A stretch of DNA of 64,000 nt. Source: Haliscomenobacter sp. GTDB taxonomy: Bacteria > Bacteroidota > Bacteroidia > Chitinophagales > Saprospiraceae. Positions 53,761-63,908 of the stretch are shown piece after piece. The position numbers and the translations under genes were made by a program. Location: positions 310,001-374,000 of the forward strand of contig JADJHZ010000002.1 of assembly GCA_016707205.1 (NCBI GenBank), written 5' to 3'. Below the pieces are notes generated by a model that worked only from the letters and a program-made list of their open reading frames with translations, searched no databases and was not told where the DNA came from. Each line of letters starts with the position of its first letter. The stretch's first letter is position 1.

Positions 53761-54228
53761 TTAATTCAATGTTTGAAGGGTAGCGAGCACGTTTTCGAAA
53801 TTGGGCATCATAGCTGCTGAGTCCAGCACTTCGGCATAGCGAATTACGCCTTGTCCGTCAATGATGAAAGCGGCCCGCTTGGAAACGCCTTTCATTCCCA
53901 TGACAAAATCTTCGAACAAAGAGCCATAGGCCCTGGAAACCTCTTTGTTAAAGTCGGATAGCAGCGGAAAATTTAAACCCTGGTCCTGTTTGAACTTAGC
54001 CAGCGTAAAAGGGGAATCGACCGAAACGGCTACTACTTGCGCATTGACGGCCGAATAAGCGCCAATATTATCCCGCATGGAGCAAAGCTCCTGGGTACAG
54101 ACACTGGTAAAAGCCATTGGAAAAAACAACAACACGACATTTTTTCCCGAATAATCGCTCAGAGACACCTCTTGTTTGGCATCGGAAAATAATGTGAATT
54201 CGGGGGCTTTGTCACCTGGTTTCAACAT
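53761..54228 (-). CDS. Peroxiredoxin (AhpC/TSA family, AhpE or BCP-like)
   Basis: 155 residues. Peroxidatic Cys44 in FFPMAFTSVCTQELC fits PxxxTxxC, with another cysteine at residue 49. It then has VVAVSVDSPFTLAKFKQDQG and FPLLSDFNKEVSRAYGSLFE. Reduces peroxides in the cytoplasm; no signal peptide. The absence of a C-terminal resolving cysteine suggests a 1-Cys or atypical 2-Cys mechanism. Confidence 0.92.
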   Translation of the reverse strand: MLKPGDKAPEFTLFSDAKQEVSLSDYSGKNVVLLFFPMAFTSVCTQELCSMRDNIGAYSAVNAQVVAVSVDSPFTLAKFKQDQGLNFPLLSDFNKEVSRAYGSLFEDFVMGMKGVSKRAAFIIDGQGVIRYAEVLDSAAMMPNFENVLATLQTLN

Positions 54229-54382
54229 GCGTCTTTTGCGTTAAACGTTGGGTAAATAAAACGGGGTCATCCTAAGAGAAAGCAACGGGTCTCAATGGCG
54301 TCAATGGGTAATTAAGGACAAAATTAGGAAATAGTTTGCAGGAAGGGGGGCTATCGGTCAATTTCCTTAGGCCTGTTCAAGA

Positions 54383-54421
54383 AAAAAAGAGCCATCCCCT
54401 CGTCGGGGATGGCTCTTTTTT
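54383..54421. terminator. Strong intrinsic terminator after ftsH
   Basis: 17 bp perfect arms (core AGCCATCCCC/GGGGATGGCT) at 54383-54399 and 54405-54421, loop TCGTC, with A7 on one flank and T6 on the other. Positioned 26 nt beyond the ftsH stop on the minus strand; it can also act on the plus strand. Confidence 0.88.
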
Positions 54422-54447
54422 GACCTTGGTACTCTGCCGAAAGGCCG

Positions 54448-56466
54448 TTATGCATTTTGAGGCTCCTCTTCCTGATGCGCTTCCGATCCCTGGCCTTCCT
54501 CGCCTGCTGGGGAAAGGTCTTCCGATTCATCAGGCTGGGTGGGATAATGCATCACCTCCTCGTGCTCTTTGTAGGGTCTTGGACCGATCAGACGTTCGAT
54601 ATCGGATTTATGGAGCACTTCTTTATCGAGCAGCGTATGGGCAATTATTTCCAGTTCTTCTCTCCGTTCCTGCAACAGCGCTTTAGCCCGTTCGAATTGC
54701 TGGCTTAGCATATTTCGGACTTCTGTATCGATCAGAGCAGCAGTTTCATCTGAAAAAGGTTTGTGGAAGGCTTCATTGGACATGCCGTAGAAGGAGACTT
54801 GACCTACTTTTTCATTCATGCCAAAAACGGAAATCATGCTATAGGCCATTTTCGTCACTTGGTCCAAATCGTTCTGTGCGCCCGTGGAGATCTTGTCAAA
54901 AACAATACTTTCCGCCGCTCTGCCGCCGAAGGTCATGCAGATTCGATCCAGCAATGCCTCCGTGCGCGTGATGTATTCTTCCTTGGGAAGGTATTGGGCG
55001 TATCCAAGGGTTCCGACTCCCCTGGGCACGATGGTCACTTTTACCAGAGGAGAAGCATGTTCAAGATACCATCCGCAAACGGCATGACCTGCTTCGTGGT
55101 AGGCAATAATTTTCTTTTCGTCCGGAGAGATGATCTTATTTTTTTTCTCGAGGCCTCCAATAACCCGATCGAGAGCGGAGTTAAAATCCTCCATATCCAC
55201 CTCTTTCTTGTTGCGCCGGGCAGCGATCAAGGCGGCCTCATTGCAGACGTTGGCGATGTCGGCTCCGGCAAAGCCCGGGGTCATTTCCGCCAAAGCGAAA
55301 GGCACGATGCTTTTTGATTTTTTGATATTATTGAGATGGACGTTAAAGATCGCTTCCCTGCCTTTGAGGTCTGGGCGATCAATTCCGATCTGGCGGTCAA
55401 AGCGGCCAGGACGGAGCAACGCGGTATCCAAAACATCCGGGCGGTTGGTAGCCGCCATGAGAATCACGCCTTTATCGGTAGAAAAACCATCCATTTCCAC
55501 TAAAAGCTGGTTGAGGGTGTTCTCCCGTTCGTCATTTCCACCCTGGAAACTATTCCGGCCCCGGGCCCTTCCTATGGCGTCGATCTCGTCGATAAACACA
55601 ATACAAGGCGCCTTCTCCCTGGCTTGTTTGAATAAATCCCGCACCCGGGATGCTCCGACCCCGACGAACATCTCTACAAAATCCGAACCGGAAATGGAAA
55701 AGAAAGGCACGCCAGCCTCCCCTGCTACCGCTTTGGCAAGCAGCGTTTTGCCGGTGCCCGGAGGGCCAACCAGAAGTACGCCCTTGGGGATCTTCCCTCC
55801 CAGAGCTGTATATTTTTTAGGGTTCTTTAAAAAATCAACCACCTCGACCACTTCTTCCTTGGCTTCATCCAAGCCGGCAACGTCGGCGAACGTGATATTC
55901 ACTTTGCTGTTTTGGTCGAACAAGGTAGCTTTGGATTTTCCAATATTAAAGATCTGAGCCCCCGGGCCGCCACCTCCTCCGCCAACCCGGCGCATGATGA
56001 AGATCCAGATTACGGCGATAAGTAAAAAGGGAATGACCCAACTCAGGAGCAGCGGCCAAACATTCGTTTTGGTATCAAAAGCGGGATAGAGGATTTCCTT
56101 CACCCCCGCTTCTTTTTGCTGGCGTTCCATGAACTCCGTAAACATCTGGACATCCCCGATCTCGAGGTAGAAGTGGAAGCGTTCGCCGCCAAAGTTGGTT
56201 TTGGCAGCGTCTTCGTAATTTTTAAGGGCCTCTTTTTTGACGTAAATATACGCTTTGACCTTGTTGATGACCACCACCTTTTCGACATCGCGGGCCTGGA
56301 GCATCTCACCGAGCCGGCTTAGCGTCAGTGGTTGCTGGCTTGCGCCCATCAACGCGACAATCTGCATCCCAATGATAACCAAAGCGATGACCCCATATAT
56401 CCAAAAGGAATTGAACCGGGGAGGGCTGGTATTTGGGGTGTTCTCGTTTTTTTTATTGTTTTCCAT
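54448..56466 (-). CDS. ftsH: ATP-dependent zinc metalloprotease FtsH
   Basis: 672 residues; inner-membrane hexameric protease for membrane-protein quality control. Two membrane segments ([20 protein letters not shown] and [20 protein letters not shown]) flank a periplasmic domain. The AAA module has Walker A GPPGTGKT at 234-241, Walker [16 protein letters not shown], and a pore loop in [19 protein letters not shown]. The zinc protease site HEAGH is at residues 457-461. ATG 56466 ([11 protein letters not shown]) is preferred to an upstream start at 56511. The acidic tail EEPQNA is variable in the family. Confidence 0.97.
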   Translation of the reverse strand: MENNKKNENTPNTSPPRFNSFWIYGVIALVIIGMQIVALMGASQQPLTLSRLGEMLQARDVEKVVVINKVKAYIYVKKEALKNYEDAAKTNFGGERFHFYLEIGDVQMFTEFMERQQKEAGVKEILYPAFDTKTNVWPLLLSWVIPFLLIAVIWIFIMRRVGGGGGGPGAQIFNIGKSKATLFDQNSKVNITFADVAGLDEAKEEVVEVVDFLKNPKKYTALGGKIPKGVLLVGPPGTGKTLLAKAVAGEAGVPFFSISGSDFVEMFVGVGASRVRDLFKQAREKAPCIVFIDEIDAIGRARGRNSFQGGNDERENTLNQLLVEMDGFSTDKGVILMAATNRPDVLDTALLRPGRFDRQIGIDRPDLKGREAIFNVHLNNIKKSKSIVPFALAEMTPGFAGADIANVCNEAALIAARRNKKEVDMEDFNSALDRVIGGLEKKNKIISPDEKKIIAYHEAGHAVCGWYLEHASPLVKVTIVPRGVGTLGYAQYLPKEEYITRTEALLDRICMTFGGRAAESIVFDKISTGAQNDLDQVTKMAYSMISVFGMNEKVGQVSFYGMSNEAFHKPFSDETAALIDTEVRNMLSQQFERAKALLQERREELEIIAHTLLDKEVLHKSDIERLIGPRPYKEHEEVMHYPTQPDESEDLSPAGEEGQGSEAHQEEEPQNA

Positions 56467-56577
56467 TAAATCCCTTCTTTTACAAAAATCGTGCAATCCT
56501 CTCTGCACCATACATCTCTGGTATAACGCACGGAAAGCCCAAACGTTGACCGTTTTCGATAAAACGGCGGGATAATC

Positions 56578-57012
56578 CTACAAACTGTCGTATTGGGTGA
56601 CTGAGGCGTCGCTCCAAAGGTCTTCCAACTCATAGAAGGTTCTCGTTTCCGGATGGAAAACATGCACGACCGTATTGAAGTAGTCAATACAGACCCAAAG
56701 CGCGCTTTTTGTCCCTTCTACGTGGTTGGGAGCAACCCCGAACTCGTCCCTTAATCGCTTGTGAATATTGTCGGCAATTGCTTTGACCTGAGTAGTAGAT
56801 GTGCCTTCGCAAATAATGAAGAAATCAGCCGGGGCATCGCCCAAACGCCGCAAGTCCAGTTTAACGATATTCTTCCCTTTAATGTCCTGAATACTGTCTA
56901 CGATGAGGTCGTTCATCCCCTCCTGAGCTGGCTTGCGCCTAAGAATCCTTGCTTGTGTACTCAAACCCTGATCAATTAATTTTGTAATATTACTTACTGA
57001 TTCTGTGTTCAA
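56578..57012 (-). CDS. rsfS: Ribosome silencing factor RsfS
   Basis: 144 residues. The core is VDSIQDIKGKNIVKLDLRRL, FFIICEGTSTTQVKAIADNI, GTKSALWVCIDYFNTVVHVF and TRTFYELEDLWSDA, the RsfS/YbeB domain that binds uL14 and blocks subunit joining when nutrients are low. The start appears to be TTG at 57012, giving a 28-residue N-terminal extension; no ATG lies before the conserved core except the Met of EGMNDLIVD (residue 33). ftsH follows 111 nt downstream. Confidence 0.9.
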   Translation of the reverse strand: MNTESVSNITKLIDQGLSTQARILRRKPAQEGMNDLIVDSIQDIKGKNIVKLDLRRLGDAPADFFIICEGTSTTQVKAIADNIHKRLRDEFGVAPNHVEGTKSALWVCIDYFNTVVHVFHPETRTFYELEDLWSDASVTQYDSL

Positions 57013-57055
57013 TTTCGGTTACCTCTTAATTATTTACAAAATACAAAAAAATTCT

Positions 57056-57826
57056 TTGCAAAATAGGAACACCCTTTTTCTCGGAAAGGTTCTCCTTCAG
57101 TTTTCAGACCTCCCTTCAACCAATGAATACGCTACGGAGTTATTAGCAAAAAGCAAACCAATCGAAGGAACTGTCATTTCGGCTTACTATCAGTTTGCCG
57201 GACGCGGCCAAATTGGCAGCTCTTGGGAGAGTACCCCCGGAGAAAATCTTACGATCAGTATCCTTTTGTATCCGGTTTTTTTGGAGGCAACCCGCCAATT
57301 CCAACTCAACAAAGCGATTGCGCTGGGAGTCAGGGATTTTTTAGCCTCTTACATTCCTCAGGCGCCGGTTTATGTAAAATGGCCCAACGATCTGTATATC
57401 AATTCAAAAAAGGTTGGCGGGATACTTATACAAAACGCGCTCCAAAAAAACACACTCCAATCCTCCGTGGTAGGCATTGGGTTGAACATCAACCAGGCAA
57501 CGTTTTCGGATGCGGCTCCCCATGCCACGTCGTTATTTCTGGAAACCGGAAATGTTTTTGATTTATCCTTTTTATTACATGAACTATGTTATTTCCTTGA
57601 GGTTCGGTATTTAGCTCTTAAACAGGGATTGGACGAGGGGCTCGACCAGGATTACCTGCGGTATTTGTACCGCTTTGGCCAGCCCTCCATTTTTAAACGG
57701 GCTTCCGGAGAACTATTTCAGGGGAAAATCTGCGGTATTTCAGACATCGGAAGGCTCCTGATTGATCAGGAAGGGTTCATTGAGGAATTTGACTTAAAAG
57801 AGATTTCCTTTATGAATATCCGATAA
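57056..57826 (+). CDS. birA: Biotin--[acetyl-CoA-carboxylase] ligase
   Basis: 256 residues from TTG 57056. The biotin-AMP site is YYQFAGRGQIGSSWESTPGE, and VYVKWPNDLYINSKKVGGIL and SSVVGIGLNINQ are conserved. It has no N-terminal DNA-binding domain, so it is the monofunctional type and not a repressor. The start is unclear: TTG 57056 (LQNRNTLFLGKVLL) matches where relatives begin, whereas GTG 57005 would overlap the divergent rsfS start. Confidence 0.9.
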   Translation: MQNRNTLFLGKVLLQFSDLPSTNEYATELLAKSKPIEGTVISAYYQFAGRGQIGSSWESTPGENLTISILLYPVFLEATRQFQLNKAIALGVRDFLASYIPQAPVYVKWPNDLYINSKKVGGILIQNALQKNTLQSSVVGIGLNINQATFSDAAPHATSLFLETGNVFDLSFLLHELCYFLEVRYLALKQGLDEGLDQDYLRYLYRFGQPSIFKRASGELFQGKICGISDIGRLLIDQEGFIEEFDLKEISFMNIR

Positions 57827-57840
57827 GTAAAAAACAACAA

Positions 57841-59115
57841 ATGCAAGTTTCTATTCTTACCATTGGCGACGAGATCCTGATTGGCCAGGTGATTGATACT
57901 AATTCCGCCTGGATGGGCCAGCAGTTAAATCGGATCGGAATGCAGGTTGGGCGCGTGATTTCTGTAGGAGATACGCTGGATGCTATTCACAGGGGCCTGG
58001 AGATGGCACTGGAGGGCGCTGGCGCGGTGCTGATAACCGGAGGCCTTGGCCCAACCAAAGACGATATCACCAAAAAGGCGCTGGCTGATTTTTTTGGCGT
58101 AGAATTAGTTTTTCACGAGCCCACATTTCAACGAATCGGCCTCATTTTAGAAAAGTTTAACCGCCCGGTTACCGAAGCGCACCGGCTTCAGGCCTTCTTG
58201 CCCGCCAATGCCCAGGTGCTACCGAACAAAATGGGTACTGCTCCCGGAATGTGGATGGAATGGGGAACCCAAACCCTTATTTCCATGCCTGGGGTGCCGT
58301 TCGAAATGAAATACCTCATGGAATACGAGGTACTCCCAAAACTGCAAGCTAAATACCCGGGCACTCCTATTGGGCACCGAACCCTTCTAACGGTTGGCGA
58401 GGGGGAATCCACCATCGCTGCCCGTTTGAGTACCTGGGAGGACGAACTCCCCGATGGCCTCAAACTCGCTTATCTTCCGTCTTTGGGCCAGGTGAGGCTC
58501 CGGTTAACCGGAATCGGCCCGAACGCAGAGGCTTTAAACGCCCTGCTCGATCAAAAAGTCAGGGAACTCGCCTCTTTTGTTACGGATTGCCTTTACGGGA
58601 CCGAATCGGATCAATTGGAGACCGCTATCGGCCGGATGCTTAAAGCAAGGAACTTGCATTTGGCTACTGCCGAAAGTTGCACTGGAGGGTATATTTCCCA
58701 TCTGATCACCTCCATTTCGGGGTCTTCCGCTTATTTTACCGGAGGGGTGATCGCCTATTCCAACCAGATAAAAACAGAACAACTGGGAGTTCAGGAAGAA
58801 ACCCTGAATCAGTTTGGCGCCGTCAGCGAACAAACCGTCCGCGAAATGGTCTCCGGCATTCTGGCTCGTTTTCCCGCTCACATCGCTCTGGCAATTTCCG
58901 GCATTGCCGGACCGGATGGGGGAACGCCGCAAAAGCCCGTTGGAACGATCTGGATCGCGGTTGGAGACAAGCATCGGATACAGGCAGAACAACTCCATGC
59001 AGGGAAAGACCGGATAAAAAATATCCAGTTCAGCAGTGTTATGGCGCTCAATAAACTTCGCAAATTTATCCTTGAATACTATCCATTACCTGGATCGGAG
59101 CTGGAGGTGGGTTAG
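57841..59115 (+). CDS. cinA: CinA family protein (nicotinamide-nucleotide amidohydrolase)
   Basis: 424 residues. N-terminal molybdopterin-binding-like domain (SILTIGDEILIGQVIDTNSA; GAVLITGGLGPTKDDITKKA) and C-terminal deamidase domain (TAESCTGGYISHLITSISGS, ALAISGIAGPDGGTPQKPVG). The C-domain hydrolyses nicotinamide mononucleotide and the N-domain shows ADP-ribose pyrophosphatase activity in studied members. 14 nt after birA, probably the same transcript. Confidence 0.95.
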   Translation: MQVSILTIGDEILIGQVIDTNSAWMGQQLNRIGMQVGRVISVGDTLDAIHRGLEMALEGAGAVLITGGLGPTKDDITKKALADFFGVELVFHEPTFQRIGLILEKFNRPVTEAHRLQAFLPANAQVLPNKMGTAPGMWMEWGTQTLISMPGVPFEMKYLMEYEVLPKLQAKYPGTPIGHRTLLTVGEGESTIAARLSTWEDELPDGLKLAYLPSLGQVRLRLTGIGPNAEALNALLDQKVRELASFVTDCLYGTESDQLETAIGRMLKARNLHLATAESCTGGYISHLITSISGSSAYFTGGVIAYSNQIKTEQLGVQEETLNQFGAVSEQTVREMVSGILARFPAHIALAISGIAGPDGGTPQKPVGTIWIAVGDKHRIQAEQLHAGKDRIKNIQFSSVMALNKLRKFILEYYPLPGSELEVG

Positions 59116-59232
59116 TCTGCCCCTGGCGGGGATAAGTCGGAGCCAAAATTGCAATAGCTCTCAATTTGGTGTAAATTTACGGGGTATTTCTTCCAAACCA
59201 AATCGAACCAAATCGCATCAAACACCTTATCT

Positions 59233-60570
59233 ATGGCTCAGTTTGAACTTATTATGCCCAAAATGGGCGAAAGCATCATGGAGGCTACCATCCTCCGGTG
59301 GGTCAAAAATGTGGGCGACTTCGTAGAAATGGACGAAACCATCGTTGAAATTGCTACGGATAAGGTGGATTCCGAAGTTCCCTCCCCGGTAAGCGGAAAG
59401 ATCGTTGATTTGCGGTATCAGGTCAATGATACCGTGGAGGTAGGCAAGGTCATTGCGTTGATCGCCACGGAGGCGGATGCCTCCTCTGAACCCGTTCTGG
59501 CTCCCCAACCGGAAGCCTCACGGAATGGCGCCCCTATACACGAGCCTGCTTTAGCCCATACCGAATCTACCCAAGCAGCAGCCTCTTCCATTCCTGCAGC
59601 TTCAGGCGCCCGCTTTTACTCTCCCCTTGTCCGAAATATTGCGCAGCAGGAAAATATCAGCTTGCAGGAATTGGAACAGATGCCCGGAACAGGAGCGCAG
59701 GGCCGGGTTACGAAGAAAGATATCCTTGTTTACGTTGCAAATCGACCGTCGTTATCTCCTTCCGGACCTGCGGCGGGGTCCTTTGCGCCTGCCGCCCCGG
59801 CGATCATGGGAAAACCCGCTGTTAAACCGTCTGCCCCATCGGCTTTTTCTTCCTCCGATGGCCAAGTGGAAATCATTGAGATGGACCGGATGCGGCGCCT
59901 GATCGCCGACCACATGGTCATGTCTAAGCAGACCTCCCCGCATGTGACTTCTTTCGTCGAAGTAGATGTCACTGAAATAGTCCAATGGAGAGAACGCATT
60001 AAAGATTCATTCCAGAAGCAATACGGGGAAAAGATCACCTTTACCCCGATTTTTATCGAAGCTATTGCCCGGGCCATCCGCGATTTTCCTTTGGTCAACG
60101 TGTCCGTGGATGGCAATAGTATTATCGTGAAGAAAGACATCCACATTGGCATGGCGGCTGCTCTTCCTTCCGGCAACCTCATCGTGCCGGTAATCCGGAA
60201 TGCAGACCTGCTGAATTTGGCGGGTCTGACCAAAACGGTTAACGATTTGGCTAATCGCGCCAGGATGAACCAACTCAGGCCGGATGAGATCCAGGGCGGC
60301 ACCTTTACGCTGACCAATGTGGGTACTTTTGGAAACGTAATGGGCACGCCAATCATCAATCAGCCGCAAGTAGCCATTTTGGCAGCCGGCGCAATACGGA
60401 AGAAACCAGCCGTCGTGGAAACGGCGTTCGGGGATCTGATCGCTGTTCGTCACCTCATGTTCCTATCCCTTTCTTATGACCACCGGGTGGTTGATGGTGC
60501 GCTGGGAGGCTCCTTCCTTCGTAGAGTAGGAGACTACCTTGAGGCATTTGATCCAAACCGTCCGGTTTAA
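59233..60570 (+). CDS. Dihydrolipoamide acyltransferase E2 of a 2-oxo acid dehydrogenase complex
   Basis: 445 residues. Lipoyl domain with Lys44 in EIATDKVDSEV, an Ala/Pro linker (residues about 85-125), E1/E3-binding domain RFYSPLVRNIAQQENIS and PGTGAQGRVTKKDI, a second Pro-rich linker, and the acyltransferase core with DHRVVDG at residues 416-422. The substrate could be pyruvate, branched-chain acids or 2-oxoglutarate; sequence alone does not settle it. E1 and E3 genes are not adjacent. Confidence 0.93.
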   Translation: MAQFELIMPKMGESIMEATILRWVKNVGDFVEMDETIVEIATDKVDSEVPSPVSGKIVDLRYQVNDTVEVGKVIALIATEADASSEPVLAPQPEASRNGAPIHEPALAHTESTQAAASSIPAASGARFYSPLVRNIAQQENISLQELEQMPGTGAQGRVTKKDILVYVANRPSLSPSGPAAGSFAPAAPAIMGKPAVKPSAPSAFSSSDGQVEIIEMDRMRRLIADHMVMSKQTSPHVTSFVEVDVTEIVQWRERIKDSFQKQYGEKITFTPIFIEAIARAIRDFPLVNVSVDGNSIIVKKDIHIGMAAALPSGNLIVPVIRNADLLNLAGLTKTVNDLANRARMNQLRPDEIQGGTFTLTNVGTFGNVMGTPIINQPQVAILAAGAIRKKPAVVETAFGDLIAVRHLMFLSLSYDHRVVDGALGGSFLRRVGDYLEAFDPNRPV

Positions 60571-60664
60571 CCGATCAGGGGGCCATTGGGATTTTTTTTA
60601 TTCTTGAGATCATCTACCTCCCGGAAATTCGTTCTCTTTTTATGAATCGTCCAAATCCAAGGGT

Positions 60665-62734
60665 ATGCGGATCTCTTATGCTTTGTTTTCTCTAATGCTC
60701 CTTTTTCCCGGCGTTCTTGTTCGCGGACAAGAGACTCTGGTGGATAAAAAACGACAGGCCAAAGAGTTTTTTATCAACGCCCATTTCCAGGATGCCTATA
60801 ATGTGCTGCATACAGCGCAGAAAAATCACCTGGAAGATAAAGAATCTAATTTTCTGATAGCCATATCTCTTTACCACCTAAACAGGCTGAACGAAGCGGA
60901 AACGATTTTGCTCGGTCTGCTTTCAGACCGATCTCCTTATGCTGAAACGTGGTTATACCTTGGCCGGATATTGCATGACCGAAACGAATTCCTTAAAGCA
61001 ACCGAATATTATAAGGCTTTTCTGAAGACGTTATCTTCCGACGATCCCAACAGGAATGTCATACGGGACGAGATCCGGCGATGTTCCAACGGACTTCAAT
61101 GGCAGTTCAGAGCGCCTATGGCTATAGTTGAAAACCTGGGGCCTCAAGTTAATACGCCTTATGACGAATTTGGCCCTTTGACTAGTCCAAATGCCATAGA
61201 CAGGCTCTATTTTTCTTCGGCTCGGCCGGGCTGTTCCGGTGGTCAGAGGAACAGGTACGGGGCTCAGGATGAGGTCATGGGGCGATTTACTTGTGACATT
61301 TTCTCTGCCCAACTGGTTAGCGGGCAATGGAAATACCCCACAGGGATGAGTTATCTGATCAATACGCCCAAGCACGAAATCGCTATGGACTTTGCTCCTT
61401 CCGGGCGGGCCATGTACTATTTTAAGGGGTCCCAATTCTCCGAAGGGCAGATCTTTGTAGATACTTTCCGGGCCGGCGGAAATAATGTGTTAAGCACCGA
61501 TCCGATTTTAAGTCCCATTGATGCGGTTGCCGGCATGAGCGCGCCTCATTTTGTCAACGATACCCTGATTTTATTTCCAAGTTCCCGGCCTGGTGGGTAT
61601 GGCGGGTTGGATCTTTACCGTACAGTTTTTAAATACGGCAGATGGACGGCGCCCCAAAACCTGGGCCCTGAAATAAACAGCGCTTTTGACGAGACGACCC
61701 CATTTTTGGCCCGCGACGGAAAAGCCCTTTATTATAGTACCAACAACCCCAACCTGAGTATAGGCGGATTTGATATTCTCAAATCAGTATTCCATACCAA
61801 CGCAGGTAAATGGTCCACCTCTGCCAACCTGGGCATTCCCATTAACTCTTCCCGGGACGAAACGCATTTCAGATTATCGCGCGACGGGTATACGGCTTTT
61901 TTTGCGTCCTCACGGAAAGATGGGTTAGGCGAAAGGGATCTTTATGCCGCTTATTTCTTTGACTTTCTGCCCGAGATGAGCACATTGGCCGAAGTAAAGA
62001 CAAACGAACCTACCTCATCCACCTTTTCTTCCGTTCGCGGGGGGAACTCGTCTGTGCTAACCATTCAGCCCTTGTTTTTCGATAAGGAGGAAGAAGCGTT
62101 ATCCTCAAACACGACGGGCCAATTGGATTTGATCGCGCAAATGCTCCTGCAAAACCCTAAGCTTCAACTGATCCTTACAGGGTATTCGCAAGTAGAACTG
62201 GCCGTTTCTTCCAGACTGTTCAGCGGCGTCAAAGCAGCGAAAGTCATCGCCGATTACCTCTTGAAAAGAGGGGTTTCGCCTTCCTCCCTGCGCGTTCGGG
62301 GCGCGCTGAGTCCGGACATGGAAACCGCGCTGAAAGGAGTGGACCTCAGGCTCCTTGCGCCGCCGGGCAGTAAAGAGCCCGAACCTTCCTACGGTCCATC
62401 TATCGGGAGCGCCCAGGCTACTTCGTTTTATGGCAAATTAACCTACCGGTTATTGATCGCCGAATCCAGCGTCATTTATCGCGGCGCCCTGCTGGCTCAA
62501 CTTGAAAATCCCATTACGGAAATGAAATCTCTTCCGGAAGGGAATTATCTTTATCTGGCGGGGAATTTCAATACCTATGCGGAAGCGAAAGCAGCCCAAG
62601 CTAAGTTCGGCCCTTCTGCGGGGTTCGCCGTTCAGGTTATTCCCTTTGCCAGGGAGCGATGGCTAAAAAAAGAGGATGCCTACTCCTATACGACTCAATA
62701 TCCGGACTTGGTCCTTTATTTAAATGATAAATAA
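60665..62734 (+). CDS. TPR, PD40 propeller and OmpA-like exported protein
   Basis: 689 residues. Signal peptide (LFSLMLLFPGVLVRGQ), TPRs at about 30-130 (NFLIAISLYHLNRLNEAETI), and PD40/WD40-like propeller repeats at about 150-440 (GPEINSAFDETTPFLARDGK; SSRPGGYGGLDLYRTVF). A degenerate OmpA-like domain follows at about 463-562 (LTIQPLFFDKEEEALSSNT; GVSPSSLRVRGAL). The last 110 residues are SPOR-like (NYLYLAGNFNTYAEAKAAQA). The order recalls type IX secretion proteins such as PorE. The OmpA part lacks the GHTD motif, so wall binding is doubtful. Confidence 0.82.
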   Translation: MRISYALFSLMLLFPGVLVRGQETLVDKKRQAKEFFINAHFQDAYNVLHTAQKNHLEDKESNFLIAISLYHLNRLNEAETILLGLLSDRSPYAETWLYLGRILHDRNEFLKATEYYKAFLKTLSSDDPNRNVIRDEIRRCSNGLQWQFRAPMAIVENLGPQVNTPYDEFGPLTSPNAIDRLYFSSARPGCSGGQRNRYGAQDEVMGRFTCDIFSAQLVSGQWKYPTGMSYLINTPKHEIAMDFAPSGRAMYYFKGSQFSEGQIFVDTFRAGGNNVLSTDPILSPIDAVAGMSAPHFVNDTLILFPSSRPGGYGGLDLYRTVFKYGRWTAPQNLGPEINSAFDETTPFLARDGKALYYSTNNPNLSIGGFDILKSVFHTNAGKWSTSANLGIPINSSRDETHFRLSRDGYTAFFASSRKDGLGERDLYAAYFFDFLPEMSTLAEVKTNEPTSSTFSSVRGGNSSVLTIQPLFFDKEEEALSSNTTGQLDLIAQMLLQNPKLQLILTGYSQVELAVSSRLFSGVKAAKVIADYLLKRGVSPSSLRVRGALSPDMETALKGVDLRLLAPPGSKEPEPSYGPSIGSAQATSFYGKLTYRLLIAESSVIYRGALLAQLENPITEMKSLPEGNYLYLAGNFNTYAEAKAAQAKFGPSAGFAVQVIPFARERWLKKEDAYSYTTQYPDLVLYLNDK

Positions 62735-62745
62735 ACTCAAATTGC

Positions 62746-63903
62746 ATGTATAAATTCTTGGCTCTTTTGCTCTTTGCAGGAAGCGCATCGCTTCTTTTCC
62801 ACTGTGGAAACGTCAATCCTCCTGCTCCGAAAATCCTTCAGAATACGGACCCCAAACAGTCCGACCTGGACAAGATCAAGCTGCCTCCAGGATTTAAGAT
62901 CGAAACCTTTGCCCTGGATGTTCCCAATGCCCGGTCGATGTGCTTGTCGCCTAGCGGAACCTTATTCGTCGGAACCCGGGGAAAAGGGGATGTGTACGCG
63001 CTCAAAGATACCGACGGCGACTTTAAAGCGGACAAGTTCTATATTTTAGCCAAAGGGTTAAAAATGCCTAATGGGGTAGCCTTTCGGGATGGTTCCCTTT
63101 ATGTGGCGGAAGTGAACCGAATCCTTCGGTTTGATCAGATCGAAAGCCAGCTCGAAAACCCGCCGGCCCCTGTGGTAGTTTATGACCAATTACCTACGGA
63201 AACCCATCATGGCTGGAAATACATTGCCTTCGGACCCGACGGCAAGCTTTACATTCCGGTAGGCGCTCCCTGCAACATCTGTGAACCCGAAAAAGAAATT
63301 TTTGCCTCAATTACCCGGATGAACCCGGATGGTACGGGCCTGGAGGTAGTCCAAAAGGGAATCCGCAACACCGTTGGGTTTACCTGGCACCCTTCTACAA
63401 AAGAATTATGGTTCACAGATAATGGAAGGGACTGGATGGGAGATGATCTGCCCGCATGCGAATTGAACAGGGCGCCCAAAGACCACATGCACTTTGGATA
63501 TCCTTACTGCCATCAGGGGGACCTTGCCGACCCGGAGTTTGGCGCCAAGTATCCTTGCAGCGATTTTACCCCTCCTGTACAAAAGTTGGGGCCGCACACC
63601 GCGCCGCTGGGAATGGAATTTTATACTGGAACGCAGTTTCCCCAACCGTACCGCAACCAGATCTTGATAGCCGAGCATGGTTCCTGGAACCGTTCTAAAA
63701 AAATTGGTTACCAAATCTCCCTCGTAACGCTGGACGCCCAATTCAAGCCCATCCAATACGAAGCGTTTGCCAGTGGATGGCTGGACCCCCAAACGGATGA
63801 AATCTGGGGCAGGCCAGTGGATATAGAGCATTTGCCCGATGGGTCTATTCTGGTTTCCGATGACTTTGCAGACGCCATCTATCGGATTTCTTACAAGAAA
63901 TAA
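62746..63903 (+). CDS. PQQ-dependent sugar (sorbosone-type) dehydrogenase, lipoprotein
   Basis: 385 residues, beginning MYKFLALLLFAGSASLLFHC with Cys20 as probable lipid anchor. Six-bladed propeller of the glucose/sorbosone dehydrogenase family: LSPSGTLFVGTRGKGDVYAL, TETHHGWKYIAFGPDGKLYI, GIRNTVGFTWHPSTKELWFT and ILIAEHGSWNRSKKIGYQIS. The acceptor cofactor is predicted PQQ, but no pqq genes are in the window. 11 nt after the PD40 protein gene, so probably co-transcribed. Confidence 0.88.
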   Translation: MYKFLALLLFAGSASLLFHCGNVNPPAPKILQNTDPKQSDLDKIKLPPGFKIETFALDVPNARSMCLSPSGTLFVGTRGKGDVYALKDTDGDFKADKFYILAKGLKMPNGVAFRDGSLYVAEVNRILRFDQIESQLENPPAPVVVYDQLPTETHHGWKYIAFGPDGKLYIPVGAPCNICEPEKEIFASITRMNPDGTGLEVVQKGIRNTVGFTWHPSTKELWFTDNGRDWMGDDLPACELNRAPKDHMHFGYPYCHQGDLADPEFGAKYPCSDFTPPVQKLGPHTAPLGMEFYTGTQFPQPYRNQILIAEHGSWNRSKKIGYQISLVTLDAQFKPIQYEAFASGWLDPQTDEIWGRPVDIEHLPDGSILVSDDFADAIYRISYKK

Positions 63904-63908
63904 GTGGG

